64,000 nucleotides of DNA from Ctena decussata (GCA_963989385.1 OZ022501.1:96208979-96272978), one strand, 5' to 3'. Shown: positions 1 to 17,590, numbered from the stretch's first letter. Numbers and translations: made by a program. Notes: generated by a model not told the origin, from the sequence alone.

Positions 1-124
1 GCAGCCAATCAGTGTGCTTTATTTTTGAGTTTGAGATTATACTCAAGTTTTATAACATCAGATCCTGACTTTGTACAATACTGTGCCCTGAGATTTGAAT
101 TGACCTTGGTCACTTTATACCTCA

Positions 125-955
125 TTTTTAGCGCACCTTTGCGAAGCAAAGGAGAGCTTATGCTATACCCCCGGCGTCGTAGTCCGAGTATGCGTTAGCG
201 TTTGCGTCTGTGTTAGCGTCAGCGTCCTCGTCGGCGTCCGTGATCAGGTTAACCAATGTTAACAATTGCGTTTAACTCGATGTTCAACACTGTATCTTAC
301 AAACTACAGCAGCTACAATCATCATACTTGGTACATATATACATCCATATAACTGCAGCAGCTGCATGACACAATTGTATGTCCTTGACCTATATGTTAC
401 GGTTGACTGACTTTGCTGTTTGGCACTGTTTTTAAGGCAAATTTTTTTAGTTTTGTTGAAACCTTTGACAGAAGAGACTTGATACTTGGTCTAATAGCAT
501 ATCCCTATAATTGCAGCAGCTGCAAAGCTACCATTCAGACTCCTGTGCCCTTGACCTTTGTTCATGGTCCAGTGATTTTGTCTTATATTTCAAGCACTGT
601 TCGATGGATTAACATCATATCTGGCATAGTGGATCAGTCTGACATGGAGAATAACCTCATATTATTTATAGATCACTGTGACCTATATTTTATGGTTCAT
701 TGATTTTGCCTTGTGTCTCCAAAACTATTTATAGATTAACATCTTCTTTGGGAATTTGAGGTCACTCAGACATAAATTTAATCATTCAGTGCTTTTGCTT
801 CATATTTTGAGTTGTATTTAGTATGTATTCATCATATACCTGGGATAATGGCTCAGTCTGACACTGCAGATGACCTGATATATTTGTAGGTCTTTGTGAC
901 TGTGAGAGTCACGCACCCATAAGGTGCGCTTTGTTGTCTTCTGACAACTCTTGTT
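125..955 (+). mobile_element. Non-coding terminal-cassette element (Helentron-like)
   Basis: The element starts with a T-run and a hairpin (CCTTTGCGAAGCAAAGG, 136-152). It ends with a hairpin (GTTGTCTTCTGACAAC, 933-948) followed by TCTTGTT. Subterminal repeats GCGCACCTT (131-139) and AAGGTGCGC (921-929) are exact inverse complements. A GCGTC/GCGTT-rich stretch follows the 5' hairpin at about 172-240. No open frame looks coding; the 96-codon frame at 413 has no recognisable domain. The architecture matches other elements in this window. Assignment to Helentron-associated elements is inferred from those termini; the transposase source is not seen. Confidence 0.6.
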
Positions 956-2362
956 AAATGTTTTGATATCTAATATTAACCCTTTTTTTATATCCATAAT
1001 TTGATTTTTGGATATTCATTAACTGAATTTTGGATATCACAAATTCATGGTTGAGTATTGGATATCCTAGACTTATGCACCAGTCATTTGCAGCCACCGC
1101 CGCGCTAGGGCTGGGGAATAGTGGGGATATTCACTTTTCACTCTGCAAAGCCCTATATGCCCTGCACTGTGGGGACATTTTTATGTCAAATCCCTGGTAA
1201 AGGTCTAAGCCCCCCCCCCAAGGGATTAGCTCTATTACAATTAGTTCTATTACATAAAACTTGTCACTCTCTTATTTTGCATTTTTTTTATTATGCCCCC
1301 GAAGGAACTTCATGTAGCATATTAAAATCGCACCGTCTGTCCGTCTATCCATCCGTCCATTACAAATTGTGTGTCCGCCATAACTCAAAAATCTCTGAAG
1401 GGAATTTAATCAAACTTCACAGAAAGGTAGACCAAATTGAGAAGGTGTGTCAAGCACAAAATTTAGGCTCCCATGACCAAGGTCAAGGTCACAATCAAAG
1501 GTCATAGGTTTGACCCGTACAAGTCGTGTGTCCGCCATAACTCAAAATCCCCCGAAGTAAATTGAATCAAGTTTCACAGAAAGGTAAACCATAATGAGAA
1601 GGTGTGTCGCGCACAAAATTTAGGTTCCCATGACCAAGGTCAAGGTCACAATCAAAGGTCCGCAATATCAATTGTGTGTCCGCATTAACTGAAAACCCCC
1701 TGAAGTGAATTGAATCAAATTTCACGGAAAGGTAGACCAAAATGAGAACGTATGTTGCGCACAAAATTTAGGTTCCCATGACAGAGGGTCAAGGTCACCA
1801 TCAAAGGTCATGAGTTTGTCTTGTGTGGCTGCAATAACTCAAAAAACCCTGAAGTGAATAGAATCAAATTTCACAGAAAGGTAGACCAAAATGAGAAGGT
1901 GTGTCCCGCACAAAATTTAGGTTAATTAATTAATGACTTTATTTATAGAGGAGGCTCAGTTGGACAAAATCCAATCTTCCCTGAGGTCCTCTTTTCAAAA
2001 CAAGATGTACATTTATACAAACAAACAGCAAAACATTATATACAAAATTCATACCACAATAAATAAATCAGACCCTATACCATGGGGATAACACCAACTT
2101 TCCCACTTGTGCTGTCCACCATTCCTGTACCATGCAAAGCAGCTGTGAAAAAGAATGGGGACAGCCAACTTTGCATGGTAACTGATTGGCTCAGTGGACA
2201 GTAGAGGTTGGGAATTTGGTATACCCCAGAGCGTGCATTGGCATGTCAACAACTATACATCAGAATCTGTAGATTGAATCAGCTCAAATTAAGTTTGCAC
2301 TTGCGCTGTAAGCCATGCTATATAATGGTGCTTAAACTGTTGGACTGAATCTGATTGCTTAA

Positions 2363-3222
2363 GGTGGTGATTTATGGTAAATGTAAAAATCTGCATAAAA
2401 CCATAAAAAAGTAACGTATCTCCCTGAAAGTTAGCAGACTTCTTATTTTTGTTGTTCTTTACAGTTTAGAATACAAAATAGACGTACATGCTTCTTAAAA
2501 AAGTGTTTTTATAAGGAAAGATCAAAGGGTAATTTTCTGCGCAATAATCAAAAAAATTAACATCGTTATTGAAAATTTAGGTAGTTCTGAAGGTGCATTA
2601 TTGCATAATGAAGAGCGAGCTAGCAATTATTTATACCAACTCTTTCTCAAATTGTAATGTAGACCAGATGAAAACGGTAGCTTTTTTCTCAAATGTTCAA
2701 CACGTACAAGGTAATGTACACTGGATGCATTTATTAAATATGGGGTAGGCAAGCATACCTATGTAACACCTACAGTATAAATAATACATTGCTTACATGA
2801 TCACTGGTGTGTAGATGAAATTGTTCAACCTTGTTAAAATAGTCTCACCTGTTTCACCTGTGTGTTTTGACAAAAAAATTTGGACACAGACCTCATCTTT
2901 TTTCATCTGCTCAGCCTGCTAATGTGTGAAAGAGTTTGAAAAAATAATTGCTAGCTCGCTCTCCATTATGCAACAAGGAACTCTCAGCACTAAGTATATT
3001 TTCAATAACAATATTATTTTTTCAGATTATTGCGCACAAAATTACCCTTTGATCTTTCCTTATAAAAACAATTTTTAACTTTAAAAAATGCTGCATTTTG
3101 GGAGTCTGAATTGTCAGAAACAACATAAAGAAGGAATATGCTAAGTTTTGGAAAGATCAGTGGTATTTTGAGTGTTTTATGTAGATTTTTGTCTTTGCCC
3201 CAAATCAATGATTATCACCACC
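2363..3222. mobile_element. TTAA-flanked fold-back MITE in LINE 3' UTR
   Basis: Ends GGTGGTGAT (2363) and ATCACCACC (3222) are inverse complements, flanked by TTAA on both sides (2359-2362 and 3223-3226). The arms are about 270-285 bp and imperfect (2363-2632 and 2938-3222). The innermost part (AGAGCGAGCTAGCAATTATT) and a central block (AAGGAAAGATCAAAGGGTAA) are the best conserved. TTAA duplication is typical of piggyBac-type transposons, so a non-autonomous piggyBac-like origin is inferred. No transposase frame is present. Confidence 0.65.
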
Positions 3223-3287
3223 TTAATGTTTTCTGGAATGGAATTCCAGATTTTGGATCCAGAGTATGAAAGAGCATTCCTAAAATG

Positions 3288-6200
3288 TTAAATGTTAGGC
3301 TTGGGAACATATAAGAGGTTTTCAGTGGTTGATCTCAAAGTTCTTACATGTATCTCTGATGTATGCTGAAATAGCCCTTGTAGGTATGCTGGACTCAAAT
3401 TGTGAAAAATTTTGTACATCATTAGAGCTTTCTGATATTGAACTCTATCCGGAAATTTCATCCATTTTAATTCAGCAAACATTTCTGCTGAGGATGTATC
3501 AATATCTTTATCCAGAATGCACCTTGCTGCTCTTTTCTGAAATTTTATGACAGAGTCCAGCAGGTCAGAACTTGCATTACCCCATATTGTACAGCAGTAG
3601 TCAAGATGTGGCAGAATGTAAGCGTTATAAAACAGTTTCCTGATTGGTACAGACAGGTAAAATTTGATTCTGTTGAGAAGATACAGTAAAGAGTTACATT
3701 TTTTAATGGTATTTTCAACCTGAGAGGTCCAGGACAGGGTGTTATCAATGTGGACACCTAGAAGTTTTTCATTTGTTGATAATGCGATAGTCTCATTGTC
3801 TATTTTTAAAATAGGAGGATCTGACATGATCTGGTTGACTTTGTATCTGGAAGAAATGTACATTGCTTTGGTCTTTGATACATTTACTACCATATTGTTA
3901 TTGCTGCACCAGTCTTTGAAATTTATCAAATCCTCATTTAAACTGTGAGTTAAAATGCGAATGGAAGAATCTGCTGATGACAAGGTAGCGTCATCTGCAA
4001 ATAGGTCTAGGGTACAGAATTGTAATGACATTGGTAAATCATTTACATAAATAAGGAAAAGGAGGGGCCCTAGTACAGATCCTTGCGGAACGCCAACCTT
4101 TAACTCTTTTGGCTGTGATAGCTTTCCTGAGATGTTGACTTGCTGGAACCTGTTGGATAAGTAAGATTTAAACCAGGAAATAGTGGGTTCATTGAATTTA
4201 TAGGCAGTTAGTTTTTTAATTAAAATATCATGGTTCACCAAGTCAAATGCTTTTGATAGGTCCAAGAAGACTGTTCCTACAATTTGGTTGTTGTTTAAAG
4301 CTGTAAGCCAGTTGTCAACAACTTTGGTTAGAGCCGTTTGACATGAATGAAGTCGTCTAAAGCCTGACTGTAGTTCATATATTAAGTTGTATTTCTCCAA
4401 GAAAGAAGTCATGCAGTTACTGACATGCCTTTCGAATATTGATGTGAGAACAGGTAAGACAGATATTGGTCTAAAATTATTTACATCTGCTTTACTTCCA
4501 CGTTTAAATACTGGGGTCACTTTTGCCTTCTTAAGGATATCTGGGAATGTTCCATTTTGTATGCTCAGATTAAAAATTTTGGTTAACGGTTTGGCTATAA
4601 CTGGAGCTGCCATTTTAAGGTATCTTGCACTGATATCATCAATACCTGTGGCTTTGTTTACAGTTAATTTTTGAAGTTGACTTAAAATAAAAGATTTGTT
4701 AACATGAGATATGCTGAATGTGGTTTCTTCAGGAACTTTTTGATCAACATAATCATTTAGCAGCTGTGTATCAAGGGGTTCTCCTGTTTGACTTGAGTTA
4801 ACTTTTTTATGTATAGATGTAAAGTGATCATTAAAACGATTTGCAATAGCTTCTGGATCCAAAATCGGACATCCATTCTCATCATCAATAAAGTTTGTAG
4901 AATGCGCAACAGATTTGCAGGTGATATCATGTAGATTCTGCCAGAGCTGCTTTGGATTTTTATGATTATTATTTATAGTCTCAGAATAATAATTGGTTTT
5001 GGACTTTTGAATTAGGCCTTTGACTTTATTTCTCCATGCCCAATACTGATCTTTGTTTTGAGCTTTATGATGCCTATCTCTTGTTTTAATTGCAATGGAG
5101 ATTTCATTGTTCATCCAGTTTGGTTGTCTCAATCTTTTCACTCTTTTTTTCTTTTGGGGTGCATGTTTAGAGATTACTGAAGTGAAGATATCTGAAAAGT
5201 AATCCAAGGCATCACTGGCATTATCAAATATATCAATTACTGACCATGGTTGGTTTTCAAGGTCTGATACAAATGATGCTTCATTGAATGATTTTGTGTC
5301 TCTGTATGAAATATATTTATGAACAGGACCTCTGTCAAAATCACTTGATATTTTCCTTGTTAAGCACACAGGATAATGGTCACTTAACGCATAAACAGGC
5401 ACAGAGACATGTGTGATGTTCTCTTTCACACTAGTAAATGCATGGTCTATAAGAGTACTTGTTGAGTGCGTAACTCGCGTTGGCGTCTGAACAAGTTGTT
5501 GTAGATTCAGATTGTCTGTTGTATCCAACCAGTGCTTGGCTACATTTGATTCACTTAATTGGTTAAAATTAAAGTCTCCAAGCAGAATGATTTCTTTTTG
5601 TTCGGAATTTGCTTTTTCAATGACACCTTCGATTTTAGTTATCCAGTCATTATAAGCAGTGGATGGTGGTCTATAGCAATAACACAGGAGAAAAGGCTTT
5701 TGCTTATTGTTTTTCACTTCTAAACAAATAATCTCAACTCCAGCATTCTCCAAATCATCACGATGAATACATGATAAGTTAGATTTGGTATACACAATAA
5801 GCCCACCCCCATGACTTTGTCTATCTTTACGGGTCATTTCATAGCTTTCAATATGCAGTTCATTGTCTGAAAATTCCTCATTTAGGAAAGTTTCACACAA
5901 GCAGAGTATGTCAATATTACTCTGATCTTTTAACAGGATTCTTATCTCATCTAGCTTGGGGTATAGGTAATGAACATTGAGATGGGTAATGTGCAACCCT
6001 TTACTTGGGAACCATGTATTCATATGATGGTTTTGCAGATCACTGTCTGGTCTGGTGGATTGTTCATCATTTATAGTAGCAAGTTGTTGATGTGAGGGAC
6101 CCAAGGTTGAAGAAACAATGTTGTCATAACCAGTGTTTGGTTGTTCAATGTCATTTTGAGTGTCCTGGCTACTGGAAATATTATCATAGTTTATGGAGTT

Positions 6201-6635
6201 GTCATGTTCATGTTGTTGCCATTTTGTGGAAACAGTGCTGGGGGAAATGGCATTGGCATGAACATCATCGGTATTTGATTCCCATTCCAGTTCAGGTTGT
6301 GGTTCCTGCTGTTTAGGTTGTTGTTCCGGTTGCCATTGCTCTGGCTGCTGTTGTACCTGTTGCTGGTGGTGGTCTGGTTGTTGCTCCTGATATTGTTGTT
6401 CTGAGTGTGTTGATAGTTCCTGTTGCTTTTTGTGTTCTGATTGGTATTTTTCCAGTAGTTGTTTTGATTGTTGTGTTGGTAGTTGTTTCTCTGATTTCTG
6501 TTGCGGCTGTGTCTGTTGTTGTTGTTTCTGTTGTTCAGGTTCTCGTTGTAGTTTCTGTTGATTGGCGTTCTCCTCCCTGGTATCCTCCCTGTCTGAAAAT
6601 CCTGTTCTTGCCCAACAGGTGTCTGTCCAGAACAT
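3288..6635 (-). CDS. CR1-like LINE ORF2: endonuclease-reverse transcriptase
   Basis: The open frame spans 1115 codons. Apurinic-type endonuclease (EEP) begins near residue 212 (HLNVHYLYPKLDE), with a catalytic Glu in LCETFL, LGDFNFNQL near residue 350 and SDHYPV near residue 416. Reverse transcriptase follows: FRPISVLP, LQSGFRRLHS, FLDLSKAFD, GVPQGSVLGPLLF and the FADD catalytic pair near residue 879 (3990-4001). The C-terminal LLGVHIDN and DYCCTIWG blocks are typical. The first ~150 codons are Q-rich and overlap the end of ORF1 in another frame. A plausible start after ORF1 is Met205 (codon at 6021-6023), 168 bp past the ORF1 stop and just before the EEP domain. The enzyme nicks DNA and reverse-transcribes the LINE RNA. 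No stop or frameshift is seen. Confidence 0.9.
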   Translation of the reverse strand: MFWTDTCWARTGFSDREDTREENANQQKLQREPEQQKQQQQTQPQQKSEKQLPTQQSKQLLEKYQSEHKKQQELSTHSEQQYQEQQPDHHQQQVQQQPEQWQPEQQPKQQEPQPELEWESNTDDVHANAISPSTVSTKWQQHEHDNSINYDNISSSQDTQNDIEQPNTGYDNIVSSTLGPSHQQLATINDEQSTRPDSDLQNHHMNTWFPSKGLHITHLNVHYLYPKLDEIRILLKDQSNIDILCLCETFLNEEFSDNELHIESYEMTRKDRQSHGGGLIVYTKSNLSCIHRDDLENAGVEIICLEVKNNKQKPFLLCYCYRPPSTAYNDWITKIEGVIEKANSEQKEIILLGDFNFNQLSESNVAKHWLDTTDNLNLQQLVQTPTRVTHSTSTLIDHAFTSVKENITHVSVPVYALSDHYPVCLTRKISSDFDRGPVHKYISYRDTKSFNEASFVSDLENQPWSVIDIFDNASDALDYFSDIFTSVISKHAPQKKKRVKRLRQPNWMNNEISIAIKTRDRHHKAQNKDQYWAWRNKVKGLIQKSKTNYYSETINNNHKNPKQLWQNLHDITCKSVAHSTNFIDDENGCPILDPEAIANRFNDHFTSIHKKVNSSQTGEPLDTQLLNDYVDQKVPEETTFSISHVNKSFILSQLQKLTVNKATGIDDISARYLKMAAPVIAKPLTKIFNLSIQNGTFPDILKKAKVTPVFKRGSKADVNNFRPISVLPVLTSIFERHVSNCMTSFLEKYNLIYELQSGFRRLHSCQTALTKVVDNWLTALNNNQIVGTVFLDLSKAFDLVNHDILIKKLTAYKFNEPTISWFKSYLSNRFQQVNISGKLSQPKELKVGVPQGSVLGPLLFLIYVNDLPMSLQFCTLDLFADDATLSSADSSIRILTHSLNEDLINFKDWCSNNNMVVNVSKTKAMYISSRYKVNQIMSDPPILKIDNETIALSTNEKLLGVHIDNTLSWTSQVENTIKKCNSLLYLLNRIKFYLSVPIRKLFYNAYILPHLDYCCTIWGNASSDLLDSVIKFQKRAARCILDKDIDTSSAEMFAELKWMKFPDRVQYQKALMMYKIFHNLSPAYLQGLFQHTSEIHVRTLRSTTENLLYVPKPNI

Positions 6636-8713
6636 TGAGCCAAATGTAGTACATTCCTAAACGTTTGGCTGATAGCTTCCCCAAAGATTTTCCCACCTTT
6701 AGTATTGAGGTGGATACTGTCCTTGTACAGAGTAACATCTGGCACAGCATTTTTGAGAAGCTTTTCAGTGTTGTCCATAAAAATGTATGGCTTTGAATCA
6801 CATAACTGTTTCAAGCACTCATTTGTTTGTTTAATTAGCTGATTGGCCAGTTTATCGTTTTTACGTGGCAATATTGAGGATATTATTATTTGGGATTCAG
6901 GATTTATTTGTTTGATTGTTTCTGCCATGTGTTCAAATTGATCAGTTACGCTTTTTGGTGAGTCTCCATCAGACAAGTTATTAGTTCCACCATGAATGAG
7001 GATAGCATCTGCAGAGCAAATGAACTCTGCATCATCTTCTGCTATCCTAATTATGGTATTGTGCAAATCCTGTAATCTCCCTCCTGAGTGGCTTTTAATT
7101 GTAACTTGTAGATCCGTATCTGACAGTTTGTTTCGGCTTAGAATACTAGTCATTGAATCTCCCACAATAAAGGCACATTGGGTTTTCACAGTAGCAGACT
7201 GAGGTTGAACACTACTATCAATTGTTTCTGTCTGTTCTTGCCTTTCAGAATTTTGAGGTAGTTCTTGTGTACCAGCCTGGCACAAGGGGATGCCAGATCT
7301 AGTGAATGTCATTGATTTTTCTACCTGACTTTTAAGGCCAGATAGTTCAGCAAGAAGTGTATCCTTAAGCTCTTGTATTTCAGTTTCAATTTTTGTTTCA
7401 ATTATGTCTGAAGTGCCGGTTGTTTTCATCAGTTGTTCTAAGAGAGTTGTCTTCTCCTTAGTGATGCGGTCTATGCTCTGCTTAAGTTTTTTGTTATCCT
7501 CTTCCAACGAAAGTGATCGGGCTGTCTCTTCTGATAATTTTGCTTTAATTGTCTTTATTTCTGTCTCATATTTCTTGGATTTTGTGATTTCAGTGTCTAG
7601 GTTTGCCTTTAATGTTTTGCTTTTATCCTGGCTTGATTCTGCTATCAGTAAAAGCTTTTCATTTTCAGTTTTCATCAACTTTGATTGGCTCATAAAGCCT
7701 TTAAGCTTTTCTTGTAGTTCCCTGTTCTCTTGCTGTTGTGCACTAATTGTAGATTTGCAGATTTCAAGTTCTTTTTTGTGTTTTTGAAACATACAGCTTG
7801 CAAGGTCTGGTATCTGTTCTGCACTGCTTTGGACAGAATTTGATGTATCAGTGATTCCTCTAACATTGTTATCAGAGTCTGAGTTGAAAGATGAGGTATG
7901 AATGTCATGAACAGTCTGTTTGCAGAAGGTTGTGTCCTCATCAGCAACAACAGTAATTTTATTTTCCTTAGTAATATCTTTAGCATTGTTATCAGAGTCT
8001 GGCTTCACAGATGAGGTATGTGTGTCAAGAAGAGGCTGTTTACAGAAGGTTGTATCCTCATCGGTGGTAACAGTTAGTTTTGGCTCTTGCTGAGGTGTTG
8101 TCACTACATGCTTGTAGTTTTCTGGCCTGTTAAACTTACGTTTATTCTTTTTCTTGTTAAAAATAGGACTTATCTGTTGAGTATTATTAGCATGTTGGTA
8201 ACTAGAAGGTGAACCAAAGAATTTGCTTATCAGGTTCAGTGGGCTGTTACGTTTGCTGGTCTTTGGAGGAAACGGTGTTTCTTGAATAAAAGTGGCAACT
8301 TTTTCATTAGGAGTTTCTGTGCTTTCATTGCTTAGCACATGTTTTTCAGGTTGTTTTTTATGATGAGGGGCAGGTAATAGCCCTGCTGAGATTTGTTTGA
8401 AGACAGTAGTTGTCCATATTTCACTGCCTGCTCCCTGAATCAGTAATTTATTATTTCTGTAAAGTGTCAGAGCAACCTTACGTCCATCTACAGTAGTGTT
8501 AGCAGTAATAGCTGTGCTATTCTTATTGTCTTTGAAGTCATACTGTTCTGTAAGTTCGTCAGCAAGCTCATCAAAGAATTCTTTGGACTGAAAGGTGACA
8601 ACATAACATTCTTCATTTCTTGAAGGGGTGATGGTATAAATTCCTGAAATGTTGTTGTTATTACCATTGCTGGTTAAGAGTTTGTTTATAGGATTACTAG
8701 GGTTTTTTGCCAT
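6191..8713 (-). CDS. CR1-like LINE ORF1: coiled-coil plus SGNH hydrolase
   Basis: About 840 residues from the ATG at 8711-8713; an upstream in-frame GTG (8717-8719) is not a likely start. Order: an N-terminal globular region (YVVTFQSKEFFDEL); a K/T/S-rich linker with an internal duplication built on DEDTTFCKQ; a long coiled coil (about residues 315-475); an SGNH/GDSL hydrolase domain with GDSM near residue 519, GGTNN near 575 and DSIHL near 666; and an N/R-rich tail. The Ser, Gly, Asn and Asp-x-x-His blocks are all present, so the esterase may be active. ORF1 proteins of this kind bind LINE RNA; the role of the esterase is not settled. The tail overlaps the Q-rich start of the ORF2 frame by 445 bp. 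Confidence 0.88.
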   Translation of the reverse strand: MAKNPSNPINKLLTSNGNNNNISGIYTITPSRNEECYVVTFQSKEFFDELADELTEQYDFKDNKNSTAITANTTVDGRKVALTLYRNNKLLIQGAGSEIWTTTVFKQISAGLLPAPHHKKQPEKHVLSNESTETPNEKVATFIQETPFPPKTSKRNSPLNLISKFFGSPSSYQHANNTQQISPIFNKKKNKRKFNRPENYKHVVTTPQQEPKLTVTTDEDTTFCKQPLLDTHTSSVKPDSDNNAKDITKENKITVVADEDTTFCKQTVHDIHTSSFNSDSDNNVRGITDTSNSVQSSAEQIPDLASCMFQKHKKELEICKSTISAQQQENRELQEKLKGFMSQSKLMKTENEKLLLIAESSQDKSKTLKANLDTEITKSKKYETEIKTIKAKLSEETARSLSLEEDNKKLKQSIDRITKEKTTLLEQLMKTTGTSDIIETKIETEIQELKDTLLAELSGLKSQVEKSMTFTRSGIPLCQAGTQELPQNSERQEQTETIDSSVQPQSATVKTQCAFIVGDSMTSILSRNKLSDTDLQVTIKSHSGGRLQDLHNTIIRIAEDDAEFICSADAILIHGGTNNLSDGDSPKSVTDQFEHMAETIKQINPESQIIISSILPRKNDKLANQLIKQTNECLKQLCDSKPYIFMDNTEKLLKNAVPDVTLYKDSIHLNTKGGKIFGEAISQTFRNVLHLAQCSGQTPVGQEQDFQTGRIPGRRTPINRNYNENLNNRNNNNRHSRNRNQRNNYQHNNQNNYWKNTNQNTKSNRNYQHTQNNNIRSNNQTTTSNRYNSSQSNGNRNNNLNSRNHNLNWNGNQIPMMFMPMPFPPALFPQNGNNMNMTTP

Positions 8714-9847
8714 TATCACAGGTTATATATTGTATTAATCCTTGTGTTTGATTTTAGTGTTTGTTTGCACAAGTAATGGCTTTCACTATTAAGAATTCCA
8801 ATATTGTGTTAATCCCTGTATAATCTCTGATGGCTGTGTTAATCCTAGAGAAAGCACAATTAATATGTCTGCTGCAGAACAAAAGAATTTATTATTTTTT
8901 CATTAAATTCCAAAATTTTAAAGATAATTTCAAAAAGTGAAGTTCATTAGAGTATTCCTGAAGCCCCGTGACCAAGGTCAAGGTCACAATCAAAGGTCAT
9001 AAGTTTGTCTCCCACACATCTTGTATCCAAGATATCTCAAAAACTGCTGAAGCAAATTGAATCAAATTTTACAGAAAGGTAAACCAAAATGAGAAGTTGT
9101 GTCATGCACAAAATTGAGGTTCTCACGACCAAGGTCAAGGTCACAGTCAAAGGTCATAAGTTTGTCTCTTACAAATCTTGTGTCTGAGATATCTCAAAAA
9201 ATGCTGAAGCGAATTTAATCAAATTTTACAGAAAGGTAAATCAAAATAGTAAGTTGTGTTATGCACAAAATTAAGGTTCCCGTAACCAAGGTCAAGTCCA
9301 CAGTCAAAGGTCAACGGTCAAATAATAGGTGTTAGGGGCCTTCGGGGCATTTGTTACACACTGTAACATTTCTTGTTATTCCTATTTTCATTCTGACATT
9401 TTCATTTTTACTTTCATTTTTATTGATATTGGAGAATGATCGGGTATTCAATGAAAGTAAAAATGTAAATATCAGCATAAAAATATAAGGTATGGACACC
9501 AGAATACCCGATATCTCTTATTATGCGAGTACCCAGGGGATCATATAAATTTAAAAAATCCACATTCTGACAATGTGTCACAGTAAACTTCGTTAAATAC
9601 ACTCCACTATTTCCCCACTATTTTGGGGGGAATCTAAAGCTTGGCATACCCACGGCACTGCCGGGACACGTCTTAGGTAAAAACAGGGTACTTAAGCCCC
9701 GCTATGCCCCAGCTATCCCCGGTCCCATGGGGGCCGTGGTTGCAAATGACTGGTGCATTACCCAAGTCTCCTATATTTTTGTAGTCTTGACGAAACTATG
9801 ACCTTAGTTCTAACATGTTTAATGACTTGTTTTTAATTTGATTTCAG

Positions 9848-17014
<7,167 letters not shown>

Positions 17015-17027
17015 GGTTATTATTAGC

Positions 17028-17150
17028 TCGCCTGTATAGAAATACAGGATGAGCTATTGCACTCACTCGGCCATCAGTATCAGCGGCGTTATCCAATTTT
17101 GCATAAAAATTTTTTACCTGATGGACAGAGCATTGGCAGGTGAGCTATTC
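17028..17150 (+). mobile_element. Short terminal-cassette element after TFB1M
   Basis: It opens TTATTAGCTCGCCTGTATAG with a CCTGTATAGAAATACAGG hairpin and closes 'ggcaggtgagctattct', partly complementary to the start. It resembles 30091-30258 and begins 14 bp past the TFB1M stop, so it probably lies within the 3' UTR. Confidence 0.4.
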
Positions 17151-17429
17151 TTTTGAAGCCTATTTCTATAGTTTTACTCTAAAACTGTGGCATTTTATTT
17201 ACACCTTGGCTAAGACTTAGTCATTTACTGTCACTTTCTATCATTGTTCCAATATTTGTTAATTATTGAGGCTTTTCTTAATTTCTTGACATATGTCATT
17301 GTAGAGGATAACACATTAAAGTTGCATGAAGTTTTGACTTGTTTGTGGCTTTCAACTTGCCTTCGAAATCTTAGGAGAATGACTACACTTTTAGGGGATG
17401 ATTTTATTGTTTGCCTCCCTTCTTTATGG

Positions 17430-17590
17430 GGTCTACTCTTTAAAGAAAGAATTTGCTCATAAAAGGAGCAAATTCTTTCTTTTAAGAGGAGACCTCATTT
17501 GGCAAGGGCTGCCTTGTTCAGGTAAGCAAACAGGAAGTCACAAAAGTTGTCTCCCTTTATAAAAAATGGTGGGAAAATATAGAAGTGGTA
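17430..17590. repeat. Hairpin repeat, copy 2
   Basis: Inverted arms 17430-17458 and 17466-17494 share AAAGAAAGAATTTGCTC. The flank 'aggaagtcacaaaagttgt...cctttataaaaaatgg' matches the copy at 11700-11880. It is probably downstream of, or in, the TFB1M 3' UTR. Confidence 0.55.

Larger units (their letters stand above)
1924..8960 (-). mobile_element. CR1-like non-LTR retrotransposon, near full length
   Basis: The minus-strand LINE has two long intact ORFs: a coiled-coil/SGNH-hydrolase ORF1 and an endonuclease-reverse transcriptase ORF2. The 3' end (low coordinates) terminates in a TTAATTAAT repeat, with an AATAAA signal just before it (complement of 1938-1943). The 5' leader (8714-8960) contains three imperfect copies of TGTRTTAATCCYTG. 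A 0.86 kb fold-back element sits in the 3' UTR. An SGNH esterase in ORF1 is a known trait of CR1-group elements. The intact frames suggest recent activity. No clear target duplication is seen, and the 5' boundary is uncertain by about 20 bp. Confidence 0.85.
1282..9354 (+). mobile_element. Minisatellite element interrupted by a LINE
   Basis: The 5' end is a T-run followed by ATGCCCCCGAAGG (1294-1306). The 3' end carries CCTTCGGGGCAT then TTGTT (9339-9355), an inverse complement of the start. Near the 5' end is a CCGTC-type stretch (1328-1356). Inside are about six diverged units of roughly 155-165 bp, three before the LINE (1360-1923) and three after (8961-9310). Units carry CAAGGTCAAGGTCAC and the phrase ACAGAAAGGTA. 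The LINE at 1924-8960 breaks a unit: the left part stops after 'aaatttaggtt' and the right part resumes at 'ccgtgaccaaggtc'. Confidence 0.65.
1076..9757. mobile_element. Outer TIR element split by nested insertions
   Basis: Inverted ends begin TGCACCAGTCATTTGCA at 1076 and are complemented at 9741-9757. Similarity continues about 50 bp inward (GC-rich, CCAC then GGGG blocks). TTA flanks both ends (1073-1075 and 9758-9760), so a 3 bp TTA target duplication fits, as in PIF/Harbinger-type MITEs. Almost all of its present length is later insertions (1282-9354). The original element would have been only about 0.6 kb, so it is non-autonomous. The right end lies 90 bp upstream of the TFB1M exon that holds the start codon. 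Confidence 0.6.

Noticed and set aside
3329..4674. Plus-strand frames across the LINE
   Set aside because: Shadows of the intact minus-strand ORF2; no domain in these frames.
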